Part shown: in pieces, positions 1 to 6,847 of the stretch
Numbering within the stretch: position 1 is the stretch's first letter
How the letters are laid out: each line of letters starts with the position of its first letter
Position numbers and translations under genes: made by a program
Assembly (NCBI GenBank): GCA_016202645.1
Contig: JACQOF010000096.1
Coordinates: 1-30,342 of the forward strand
From: a bacterium
GTDB taxonomy: Bacteria; Lindowbacteria; 2-12-FULL-62-27
Length of the DNA stretch: 30,342 nt
Reading direction: 5' to 3'
Notes under the pieces: model-generated
The model's database searches: none
What the model was told of the DNA's origin: nothing
Seen by the model: only the letters and a program-made list of their open reading frames with translations

Positions 1-116
1 CGCGTTTCGTAGGGCCTTTCGGCCACCACATTTCCCTTCGCCCCATCAGGTTGCCCGATCACACGGCCCGCGAGATCATGGCACCTCAGCTGACCGAGAG
101 GGTGTGGCACTCGGCC

Positions 117-224
117 CATGATGCATTGCCCCGCCCTGGACCCGACTTCGCAGCCTTCTTCCCGGTGTCCACGTGTGGCGGATGAGCGCTGAACCGCCTT
201 GCGGGTGCCCGCAGCCTCCGTACA
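117..224 (-). repeat. Copy A of a 108-bp interspersed repeat (inverted relative to copy B)
   Basis: Read on the minus strand, this stretch aligns without gaps to 4445-4552 on the plus strand; by eye I count about 10 differences in 108 bases. The shared part starts with TGTACGGA, contains the block CGCTCATCCGCCACACGTGG and ends with GCATCATG. The two copies lie in opposite orientation on either side of the four-gene lipid operon. Beyond the end of the match a degenerate form of the second dyad of copy B may persist (GGTGCCATGATCTCGC on the minus strand). The remainder of 1-349 shows no convincing gene; the ORFs that cross it are repeat-derived or shadows. Confidence 0.85.
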
Positions 225-349
225 GGGGGGAGGCGGGTTCGTCGCGAAGGCGCTTGACTCGCGCGGGCAGCCCCCATAGGTTCATCGCAACAGCCCGTCC
301 CGGCATTGAGCAGTCGCGTCGCGAGCCGCTATGACGCAGGGAGGGCTCG

Positions 350-1033
350 GTGAGGATGACCGACACGACCGCGCGCCGCCCGCTCCGGACACGGCAGACG
401 CGCCTGGCGCGCGCCGCGGCGGCCCGGCTCGCGCGAGCCGGCGTGGCGCCGAACGCGATTTCCCTCGCAAGCGTTGTCTTCGCCGCGTGCGCGGCGCTCG
501 CGCTCGTGCTCCACTCCCGCGCGCCGATCGCGGCGCGCGCCGGCCTCCTGATCGCCGCAGCCCTCTCGATCCAGCTCCGGCTCCTCTGCAACCTCCTCGA
601 CGGGATGGTGGCGATCGAAGGCGGCCGCGCGACGCCCACCGGGGAGGTCTTCAACGACGCCCCCGACCGGCTGGCCGACGCGGTCGTGCTCGTCGCCGCC
701 GGGTACTCGCTCCCCGGAGACGCCTGGGGCCGCGACCTCGGCTGGGCCGCGGCGCTCCTCGCAGTCGGCACCGCCTACGTCAGGGTCCTGGGCACATCGC
801 TCGGGCTGCGGCCGGACTTCAGCGGCCCGCTTGCCAAGCCGCACCGCATGGCCGTAATGACCGCCGCGTGTCTCGTCGCCGCGCTCGAAGCGGCGCTCGC
901 GTCGGAGGGCCGAGCGATCACCGTCGCCCTGGTCGTCGTCGCCGCCGGCAGCGCGCTCACCATCGCGAGGCGCCTGACCGGCATCGTGCGGGCGCTCCGA
1001 GCGCGGGCGGGCGCGACGGGAGGGCCGCGATGA
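350..1033 (+). CDS. ynbA: CDP-alcohol phosphatidyltransferase-like membrane protein (YnbA-type)
   Basis: About 227 aa, hydrophobic, with several membrane segments. The CDP-alcohol phosphotransferase motif lies at residues 81-106: N-LL-DG-MVA, then G98-EVF-N-DAP-D106. Compared with the textbook motif (DxxDGxxAR...GxxxDxxxD), the first and third Asp are Asn (N81, N102) while D84, G85, G98 and D106 are kept. As I recall, Asn at these places is seen in the YnbA-like branch, but this needs an alignment. The family transfers a phosphoalcohol from a CDP-activated lipid or alcohol at the membrane. A GTG start at 350 follows AGGGAGGG; ATG at 356 is an alternative. The stop overlaps the next start (ATGA), so the four genes 350-4348 are translationally linked. 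The substrate is unknown. Confidence 0.85.
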   Translation: MRMTDTTARRPLRTRQTRLARAAAARLARAGVAPNAISLASVVFAACAALALVLHSRAPIAARAGLLIAAALSIQLRLLCNLLDGMVAIEGGRATPTGEVFNDAPDRLADAVVLVAAGYSLPGDAWGRDLGWAAALLAVGTAYVRVLGTSLGLRPDFSGPLAKPHRMAVMTAACLVAALEAALASEGRAITVALVVVAAGSALTIARRLTGIVRALRARAGATGGPR

Positions 1034-2775
1034 CGTCGTCGCGCGAGCCCTCCGAGCACACGCTGACGACCCGGGACGGAACCGCGCTCTTCTACCGCGC
1101 CTGGCTTCCCGTGGCGCGCGCGGACCGGCCGATTGACAGGGCGCTGCTCCTCTTCCACCGGGGGCACGAGCACTCCGGCCGCTGGCACGACGTAGTCGCG
1201 GCGCTCGGCTTCGACGATGTCGCCGTCTTCGCCTGGGACGCGCGGGGTCACGGGCGCTCGCCCGGCGAGCGCGGTGCGGCCGACAGCCTCGCCGTTCTCG
1301 TCGAGGACGTCGACGACTTCGTGCGTGCGCTCACCGAGCGCCACCGAATCCCCGTGGAGAACATGGTCGTCCTGGCCCACAGCGTCGGCGCCGTCGTCGT
1401 GGCGGCCTGGGTCCACGACTACGCGCCCCCGATCCGGGGGCTGATCCTCGCCACGCCCGCCTTCCGCGTGAAGCTGTACGTGCCGTTCGCGGTCCCCCTG
1501 CTGCGCCTCCGCCAAGCTTTGCTCGGCTCTGGCTACGTGAAGAGCTATGTCAAAGCTCGGATGCTCACGCACGATGCCGTCGAGGCCGAGCGGTACCGGC
1601 AGGACGCGCTCGTGTTCCGCCAGATCGCCGTCAACATCCTCCTCGACCTGCACGACACCTCGACCCGGCTGCTCCGCGACGCCGGCGCCATCCACGCGCC
1701 GACCCTCATCCTCGGGGCTGGCGCCGACTGGGTGGTCAGCCTCCGGGCGCAGCGACGCTTCTTCGACGGTCTCGCGTCGCCCATCAAGGAACTGCACGTC
1801 TTTCCCGGCTTCTACCACGCGATCTTTCATGAGCGCGACCGCCACCTACCGATCCAGAGGGCTCGCGCATTCATCCACGACCGGTTTCAGCATCCGCCCG
1901 TGCGCCCCTCCCTGCTCGCCGCGGACGCGAACGGCCCGTCGCGCGCTGCGTACGAGCGCCTGCGCGAGGGCCGCGGGGCCAGGTTCTTGCCTGCCGCATG
2001 GGCCATGAAGACGGTCGGGCGGCTCAGCGACGGAATCCGCCTCGGCTGGCGGGCCGGCTTCGACTCGGGCGTCATGCTCGACTACGTGTACGAGCACCGC
2101 CCGCGCGGCCTAACGCCGCTCGGCCGGCTGATCGACCGCGCCTACCTCAACAGCATCGGCTGGCGTGGCATCCGGCAGCGGAAGGCGCACCTCGAGCAAC
2201 TCCTCCGCGCCGCCGTCGGGCGGGTGCACGCCGAGGGACGGCCGATCCGACTGCTCGACATCGCCTCCGGGCCGGGGCGGTACCTTCTCGAAACGATCGA
2301 TGCGCTCGCTCCGCTCCCCGTGACCGCGCTCCTGCGCGACGACAAGACGGAGAACGTCGCCGCCGGCCGCGAGCTCGCCCGCCAACTGGGGCTCGAGACC
2401 GTGACCTTCGCGCAGGGCGACGCCTTCGACCGCGGCGCCCTCGCCGCCGTTCGCCCGCGTCCCACGATCGCGATCGTCTCGGGACTCTATGAGCTGTTCC
2501 CGGAGAACGAGGGGGTGCTCGCCTCGCTCCAGGGCGTCGCCGACGCGCTCGAGCCCGGCGGCTACCTGATCTACACGAACCAGCCCTACCACCCCCAGCT
2601 CGATTTCATCGCCCGCGCGCTGATCAATCGCGAGGGCCGCCCCTGGGTCATGCGGTGCCGCGCACAGGCGGAGATGGACCAGCTCGTCGCCGCCGCCGGC
2701 TTCGAGAAGATCCGCATGGCGATCGACCGCTGGGGGATCTTCACGGTCTCCCTGGCGCGGCGCCGCGAGGGATGA
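1030..2775 (+). CDS. ynbC: Alpha/beta hydrolase - SAM methyltransferase fusion (YnbC-type)
   Basis: 581 aa, close to the length of E. coli YnbC. Residues 1-290 are an alpha/beta hydrolase: the oxyanion-side motif LLFHRGHEHSG (41-50), the DARGHG turn (70-75) and the nucleophile elbow AHSVG with Ser118. A late Asp (GAGADW) and His (GFYHAIFHE) complete a likely catalytic triad. Residues from about 400 form a class I methyltransferase with the SAM-binding motif LLDIASGPGRYL. The start ATG overlaps the previous stop (ATGA), and the open frame running upstream of 1030 is only a shadow of the phosphotransferase gene. The stop overlaps the next ATG. In ynb operons this protein probably remodels the lipid or lipid headgroup made by its neighbours; the real reaction is not known. 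Confidence 0.88.
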   Translation: MTSSREPSEHTLTTRDGTALFYRAWLPVARADRPIDRALLLFHRGHEHSGRWHDVVAALGFDDVAVFAWDARGHGRSPGERGAADSLAVLVEDVDDFVRALTERHRIPVENMVVLAHSVGAVVVAAWVHDYAPPIRGLILATPAFRVKLYVPFAVPLLRLRQALLGSGYVKSYVKARMLTHDAVEAERYRQDALVFRQIAVNILLDLHDTSTRLLRDAGAIHAPTLILGAGADWVVSLRAQRRFFDGLASPIKELHVFPGFYHAIFHERDRHLPIQRARAFIHDRFQHPPVRPSLLAADANGPSRAAYERLREGRGARFLPAAWAMKTVGRLSDGIRLGWRAGFDSGVMLDYVYEHRPRGLTPLGRLIDRAYLNSIGWRGIRQRKAHLEQLLRAAVGRVHAEGRPIRLLDIASGPGRYLLETIDALAPLPVTALLRDDKTENVAAGRELARQLGLETVTFAQGDAFDRGALAAVRPRPTIAIVSGLYELFPENEGVLASLQGVADALEPGGYLIYTNQPYHPQLDFIARALINREGRPWVMRCRAQAEMDQLVAAAGFEKIRMAIDRWGIFTVSLARRREG

Positions 2776-3404
2776 GCGTCGGCGTCGCTCTGATCTTCGT
2801 CGGGCTGGCCCGTCTGATCAGCGGCGCGCAGGCCCGCTGGGTCGGGTGCGAGCCCAGCACGCGCCAGCGGATCTACTTCGCCAACCACACGAGCCATCTC
2901 GACTTCGCGGTGCTCTGGTCCGCGCTCCCGCGCGAGGTCCGGGCCCTGACCCGTCCCGTCGCCGGCCGCGACTACTGGGAGCGCACGGCGCTGCGCCGGT
3001 ACCTGGCGGTCAGCGTCTTCCACGCGGTCCTCGTCGACCGCGGTGGCCCGCCGGACCGCGCGCCAAGGCTCGCGGCCGCCCAACGCACGGTCGCCCTCGC
3101 GGCCGCCGCCCTCGGGACCCGGCACTCGCTGATCATCTTCCCGGAGGGTACGCGGGGCAGCGGTGAGCACGTCGCGCCGTTCAAGGCTGGTCTCTATCAC
3201 CTGTGCCTCCTCCGGTCAGACGTCGAGCTCGTCCCGGCCTGGCTCGAGAACCTGAACCGGGTTCTCCCAAAGGGCGAGATTCTCCCCGTTCCCGTGCTGG
3301 GCTCCGTGACCTTCGGGCCGCCGCTGCGCCTCAAGCCGGGAGAGCCGAAGGACGAATTCCTGGAGCGCACGCGTCGGGCGCTCCTCGGCCTGAGGCGTGG
3401 GTGA
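2772..3404 (+). CDS. plsC: 1-acyl-glycerol-phosphate acyltransferase family protein (PlsC-like)
   Basis: 210 aa. It shows the two main acyltransferase motifs: NHTSHLD (H-x4-D, the catalytic pair) at about residues 39-45, and FPEGTRG, the phosphate-binding motif, at about 124-130. The family transfers acyl chains from acyl-CoA or acyl-ACP to lysophosphatidate or related lysolipids at the membrane. The protein is a little short compared with housekeeping PlsC (about 240 aa), and the first 25 residues are a hydrophobic lead-in that could anchor it. ATG overlaps the preceding stop (ATGA), and the stop overlaps the GTG of the next gene (GTGA). E. coli ynb lacks an acyltransferase at this place, so this is a local variation that could supply the acyl chain of the final lipid. 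Confidence 0.85.
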   Translation: MSVGVALIFVGLARLISGAQARWVGCEPSTRQRIYFANHTSHLDFAVLWSALPREVRALTRPVAGRDYWERTALRRYLAVSVFHAVLVDRGGPPDRAPRLAAAQRTVALAAAALGTRHSLIIFPEGTRGSGEHVAPFKAGLYHLCLLRSDVELVPAWLENLNRVLPKGEILPVPVLGSVTFGPPLRLKPGEPKDEFLERTRRALLGLRRG

Positions 3405-4348
3405 GCCCCCTCGTCGATCGGCAGATCGCGTGGTTTTTCGGAGGTGTGCTCGCGGCGCTCGTCGTCGCGACCGTGCTCGGCCGCGTCCTCCTGCGCCGCG
3501 CGGCGCCGTCCAGCCGCGCGGCGCTGGTCAACCTGAACGCCAGGATCACGGCGTGGTGGGCCATGGCCGCGGTGTTCGCCGTCGCGGTCCTCAGCGGCCG
3601 CCTCGGCGCCGTGGTCCTGTTCGCGGTCCTCTCGTTTCTCGCGCTGCGCGAGTTCATCACGCTGACCCCGACACGCCGAGGCGACCACCGCACGCTCTTC
3701 TACGCGTTCTTCGTCGCGATCCCGCTCCAGTACTACCTGGTCGCGATCAACTGGTACGGGCTCTTCAGCATCCTGATCCCCGTGTACGCGTTCCTCTACA
3801 TCCCGACGCGCAGCGTGTTGAGCGGCGACACCGAGCGCTTCCTCGCGCGCATCGCGGAGATCCAGTGGGGGCTCATGGTCGCCGTCTACTGCGTCAGCCA
3901 CGCGCCGGCGCTCCTGATGCTCGAGATCCCCGGCTACGAAGGCCAGAACGCCAAGCTGCTGCTCTACCTGATCCTCGTGGTGGAGCTGAGCGACGTGCTC
4001 CAGTACGTCTGGGGCAAGCTGCTCGGGCGGCATCCGATCGCGCCGGGCGTCAGCCCCAACAAGACCGTCGAAGGGTTCGTGGGCGGGGTCCTCAGCGCGA
4101 CCCTGCTGGGCGCCCTGCTCTGGCCGATGACGCCGTTCCGGCCGTGGCAGGCCGCCGCCATGTCGCTGGTCGTGACGCTCCTCGGGTTCGCGGGCGGACT
4201 CACGATGTCCGCCATCAAGCGCGACCGCGGCGTCAAGGACTGGGGACGCGCGATCGCCGGCCACGGGGGCGTCCTCGACCGGATCGACTCCCTCTGCTTC
4301 GCGGCGCCGATCTTCTTCCACCTCACGCGATACTTCTTCACGCCGTGA
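3401..4348 (+). CDS. cdsA: Phosphatidate cytidylyltransferase (CdsA/YnbB-type)
   Basis: 315 aa, polytopic membrane protein with about eight hydrophobic segments. The CdsA signature is intact near the C terminus: S-A-I-K-R, then K-D-W-G, then GHGGVLDRID, which in the family binds Mg2+ and CTP. The enzyme makes CDP-diacylglycerol from phosphatidate and CTP, which would feed the CDP-alcohol phosphotransferase at the start of the operon. A longer frame is open upstream, but it runs inside the acyltransferase gene; the GTG at 3401, overlapping the previous stop as GTGA, fits both the operon's coupling pattern and the start of the hydrophobic sequence. It ends the four-gene operon. Confidence 0.88.
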   Translation: MSPLVDRQIAWFFGGVLAALVVATVLGRVLLRRAAPSSRAALVNLNARITAWWAMAAVFAVAVLSGRLGAVVLFAVLSFLALREFITLTPTRRGDHRTLFYAFFVAIPLQYYLVAINWYGLFSILIPVYAFLYIPTRSVLSGDTERFLARIAEIQWGLMVAVYCVSHAPALLMLEIPGYEGQNAKLLLYLILVVELSDVLQYVWGKLLGRHPIAPGVSPNKTVEGFVGGVLSATLLGALLWPMTPFRPWQAAAMSLVVTLLGFAGGLTMSAIKRDRGVKDWGRAIAGHGGVLDRIDSLCFAAPIFFHLTRYFFTP

Positions 4349-5215
4349 AGCGTGACCGCTCGACGAGGAGGGCGCCAGGCGAACCCGGCGCTCCCGGCTC
4401 GCGGTGTTCCAAGGAACGTAGGCACCATCCATCGTGGGCGGGAGTGTACGGAAGCTGCGGGCAGGCGCAAGGCGATCCAGCGCTCATCCGCCACACGTGG
4501 ACACCGAGAAGAAGGCTGCGAAGTCGGGCCCAAGGCTGGGCGATGCATCATGCATCAGGGGCCTGGACGTCGCCTGCTACGTCAAGTGGTACATGATGTA
4601 CCACGGGCTGTCTGGGCTGGGCGATGACTCATGCATTCCGCGTTTGGACGTCGGACTCCGTGAAATCGAGGGGGCTATAGGTCGCATTCTGGGCCCTCGG
4701 GCGGCGGCGCGTTGCTCGAATTCGCGCCTGGCCCAACTGGCGGCGTCTCGTACGATTGACATCTGTTGTTGACATGACATCTTGCTGGCGCTCGATCGGA
4801 GAACTATGATGGCCAGCATCGTGGGTTGCTTGACCGCCGCGGCCCGCCGCTCGTACCGGAGCGTGTCAGACGCCGCACCCGCCGTGCGTGAGACCCGCTC
4901 GCGTCCTGCCCGCCCCGCTCCCCGAACGCGTGCGCACGGGGCCTGCCGCCGTGCGGAGCCCGGCGGACCGGATGTTCAACTCGTGACCAGATCCTTGCAG
5001 CCCGAAAATTTCGCGCAGACGCGCCACGCGGCGGCGGCCGGCAGCCCACCCGGTCGTGATCGGGTCTTACCGACCAGAGCAAAATGTGTGCGGCAGAAGC
5101 GAAAACTGTTCGAGTCGTGACTGGCTCAGATGGCCGGCGACGCGTGGGTCGCAGCGTTCGCTGCACGACGCGGACGCCGACCTGTCTACTTCGAGTTACT
5201 GTAAAGCCACCAACG
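4349..5215. other. 867-bp gene-poor gap containing repeat copy B; no convincing gene
   Basis: Besides the repeat described separately, 4370-4393 holds a weak GC hairpin (GGGCGCC/GGCGCTC) without a U-tract that could end the lipid operon. At 4754-4780 TTGACAT occurs twice close together. A TATGAT box at 4805-4810 has only a poor -35 partner. ORFs of 60-110 codons crossing this gap are Arg/Ala-rich, follow the repeat, or are antisense to the next gene, and I do not accept them. The region marks the switch from the lipid operon to the defence island. Confidence 0.6.
4445..4691 (+). repeat. Copy B of the interspersed repeat, with two perfect odd-length dyads
   Basis: 4445-4552 is the 108-bp block shared with copy A in inverted orientation (about 91% by eye). 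It ends in the dyad GATGCATCATGCATC (4542-4556), followed by a 19-bp dyad GTGGTACATGATGTACCAC (4586-4604), then by AGGTCGCATTCTG (4679-4691). Both dyads and the last motif recur, rearranged, at 26585-26716. Perfect symmetry around a single central base suggests protein-binding sites or the ends of small hairpins rather than coding sequence. Confidence 0.8.
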
Positions 5216-6103
5216 ATGACAAAGAGCGTCCTGTGGATCGACGACAGTGCTGAGGAGCGCGCTGCGGGCGAGGCGTTGCTCCGCGGGGTCGGCGGTATCA
5301 CCCCCCGACTTGCCGCCTCGTCCGACGAGGCGAGGAGAGTGCTGGAGACAATACGGGTGGATGCCGTCATCACGGACATCCTCAGGCGACGCCCGGATCG
5401 CTCCGTCGCGGCCGACGACGGATACCGGTTCTTTCGGGAGTACATCCGCCGTAGATTTCCGACGCTCCCGGTGCTGTTCCATACCAAGAACCTGCCCTCA
5501 ACGTTTGACACTGACGAGCACTCACAATACCTCTCCAAGTGGGAGCCTCCAGCCAAGAAGGCGATCGAACTCGAGGTGCGCCTGACAGACACGGTGCGGC
5601 TCTACGAGGCCTATGCCGATTGGGCGACGTGGCAGCGAATAGAACCCCGCCTCGTCGAGGTGACGTCAAAGCTCTTGGATAGGCTTCGCGCGGTGGACGA
5701 CATCTGGCGCCTCACACCGGACCAGTTCGAACAGCTAGTCGGCGAACTACTTGCGAGGCTGAGATACTCCGTGCTTTGGGTGCCAGGCGGGAAAGACGGT
5801 GGAATCGACATCGTAGCATCCTCAGGGGAACGAGATTTCCTCATCGACGTCAAGCGATATAGGGCAAGCGAGCCGGTTTCGGTGGAGTTGGTCAGGAGTG
5901 TGTACGGAGTCGCAGAATCCATCTCACCCACCCGGCCCGGCCGAATCGTCCACGGCGGAATCATCACGTCCAGCAGGTTCACCAAGGAGGTCGAGATATT
6001 CCGACAGACAGTGAGGCGACGCCCTTTGCTCCGCGACGGCGACTGGCTGAGGACGGAACTCGCGAAGTTTGTGCCGCGGACACGATTCACACAGCATGAC
6101 TAA
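5216..6103 (+). CDS. Receiver-domain / Mrr-type restriction endonuclease fusion
   Basis: 295 aa. Residues 4-120 look like a response-regulator receiver: acidic pair D9-D10 after VLWI, candidate phospho-acceptor D54 (VITD), T90 (PVLFHT) and K108 (YLSKWEPP). Residues 165-265 match the Mrr/REase_Mrr fold: LTPDQFEQLVGELL with E172, GGKDGGID with D198, then DVK (D211-K213) and the ending GGIITSSRFT typical of the family. Mrr-like nucleases cut modified or foreign DNA. No histidine kinase is nearby, so the receiver could be a signal or dimerisation module. ATG 5216 was chosen because the receiver begins directly after it; an in-frame ATG at 5084 would add 44 unfamiliar residues. The gene starts the defence island and is followed by a large inverted repeat. 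Confidence 0.82.
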   Translation: MTKSVLWIDDSAEERAAGEALLRGVGGITPRLAASSDEARRVLETIRVDAVITDILRRRPDRSVAADDGYRFFREYIRRRFPTLPVLFHTKNLPSTFDTDEHSQYLSKWEPPAKKAIELEVRLTDTVRLYEAYADWATWQRIEPRLVEVTSKLLDRLRAVDDIWRLTPDQFEQLVGELLARLRYSVLWVPGGKDGGIDIVASSGERDFLIDVKRYRASEPVSVELVRSVYGVAESISPTRPGRIVHGGIITSSRFTKEVEIFRQTVRRRPLLRDGDWLRTELAKFVPRTRFTQHD

Positions 6104-6107
6104 ACTA

Positions 6108-6221
6108 AGGGCCCGCGGAGAAATAAGTGGACCAGATCCCACTTGGTTCCCCGGCCGGCGTGGGAGGGATCATTGACTAGCCAGCTCGATGACCTGGCAC
6201 AGTTATTTCGCGGCGGGCCCT
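6108..6221 (+). repeat. Long imperfect inverted repeat directly after the receiver-Mrr gene
   Basis: AGGGCCCGCGGAGAAATAA at 6108-6126 pairs with TTATTTCGCGGCGGGCCCT at 6203-6221 (19 positions, two mismatches). Inside are smaller hairpins: ACCA/TGGT around 6130-6146 and GCCAG/CTGGC near 6180-6197. The RNA would fold as a closed multi-branch structure. It may be a terminator without a U-tract, a small RNA or a short non-autonomous element; the sequence alone does not decide. Confidence 0.6.
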
Positions 6222-6329
6222 CTTACAGACCCCGACCTCTTCAAGATCATCGGGAGAAAGCTACTTCGAGACTTGCCACGCAGGCGTGAGGACTCCTGAC
6301 GTCGCACCCCAAGGCGCTACCTTGTCGGG

Positions 6330-6452
6330 GTGACGATCCTCGGGAACCTCGACGCCTTTCTGGAGGAGCATCGTCGCTCCGGCGACCTCGATGGCGGCGT
6401 CGAGGGCGAGCGGGTCTTGCTGACGCTGCTCGTGGAAAGACCCGAGTTTTGA
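6330..6452 (+). CDS. Short hypothetical protein (40 aa), probably truncated
   Basis: The frame starts GTG and reads VTILGNLDAFLEEHRRSG, then DLDGGVEGERVLLT, and stops at 6450-6452. I recall short ORFs with the LD-F-EEHRR-GDLD-GVEGE pattern in several environmental genomes, where they continue with a Cys-containing tail. Here that tail is missing, so this may be a remnant. The GTG sits in the right arm of a hairpin (CACCCCAAGG 6305-6314 with CCTT 6320-6323 and GGGGTG 6327-6332), which would hide the start. Function unknown. Confidence 0.4.
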   Translation: MTILGNLDAFLEEHRRSGDLDGGVEGERVLLTLLVERPEF

Positions 6453-6569
6453 TCTCGGGCTCGTCGTTTTTCCTCTCGCTCACGGCGATTTCCGCCATAG
6501 TGCGCCGGAGCGCCGATTCGATGCTACTCTTGTCCATCGTTCTCAACCTTTCGGCCGCGGGGGCGGCTC

Positions 6570-6815
6570 GTGTATGCTGGCGTGGTGCGTGGCGAGGTGC
6601 TGTCGGTGAGGGGGCGCGACCACATGCAGGTCCGTGGCAGCGTTCGGCTTCGGACGCGTGCCTCTGCTCTTCTGCTCCGTCCTGCCGAACGCGGCTATCC
6701 AAGGCGCGCGCTGCCCGCCAACGCCGAACTGCAGAAGCTCCTGCGGGACGAGGCGCCCTGGGGCTTTCCAATCAAGACGGTCTGGATATACGAAGTGAAG
6801 GTGGTGCCGCGATGA
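6570..6815 (+). CDS. Small hypothetical protein upstream of the NACHT gene
   Basis: 81 aa from a GTG at 6570; an internal ATG at 6624 would give 63 aa. Codon third positions are strongly G/C, as in real genes here, and the end (GFPIKTVWIYEVKVVPR) looks like a folded domain end rather than a shadow. The first part is Arg-rich. No family is recognised. Its stop overlaps an ATG (ATGA at 6812-6815) that opens an 11-codon cistron leading into the NACHT gene, so it may be co-translated with it. It could also be the tail of a degraded gene. Confidence 0.45.
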   Translation: MYAGVVRGEVLSVRGRDHMQVRGSVRLRTRASALLLRPAERGYPRRALPANAELQKLLRDEAPWGFPIKTVWIYEVKVVPR

Positions 6816-6847
6816 GTCTGACACACAGGTTCCCGTTGATGAAGTGA
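6812..6847 (+). promoter_or_regulatory. 11-codon coupling cistron before the NACHT gene
   Basis: ATG at 6812 overlaps the stop of the 81-aa ORF (ATGA). The mini-ORF reads MSLTHRFPLMK and its stop (TGA 6845-6847) overlaps the GTG start of the NACHT gene (GTGA). The NACHT start has no Shine-Dalgarno sequence of its own, so translation may depend on ribosomes that end here. This is inference from the overlaps only. Confidence 0.35.

Noticed and set aside
331-1029. Open frame extending the hydrolase-methyltransferase gene upstream by 233 codons
   Set aside because: The extension is Arg/Pro-rich, antisense in character to no known domain, and lies on top of the well-formed phosphotransferase gene; the ATGA overlap at 1030 gives the natural start.
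4434-4772. 112-codon plus-strand frame through repeat copy B, similar to a 63-codon minus-strand frame at 86-277
   Set aside because: The similarity of the two translations comes from the DNA repeat itself; the dyads and lack of start signals argue against a protein.
4782-4810. TTGCTG-N17-TATGAT as a promoter of the receiver-Mrr gene
   Set aside because: The -35 box matches at only three positions and the site is 400 bp from the gene.
6247-6771. 174-codon minus-strand frame with a protein-like start MDKSSIESALRRTMAEI
   Set aside because: After about 30 residues it turns into Arg/Pro/Ala-rich noise and it runs antisense to a better plus-strand frame. A very short remnant cannot be excluded.
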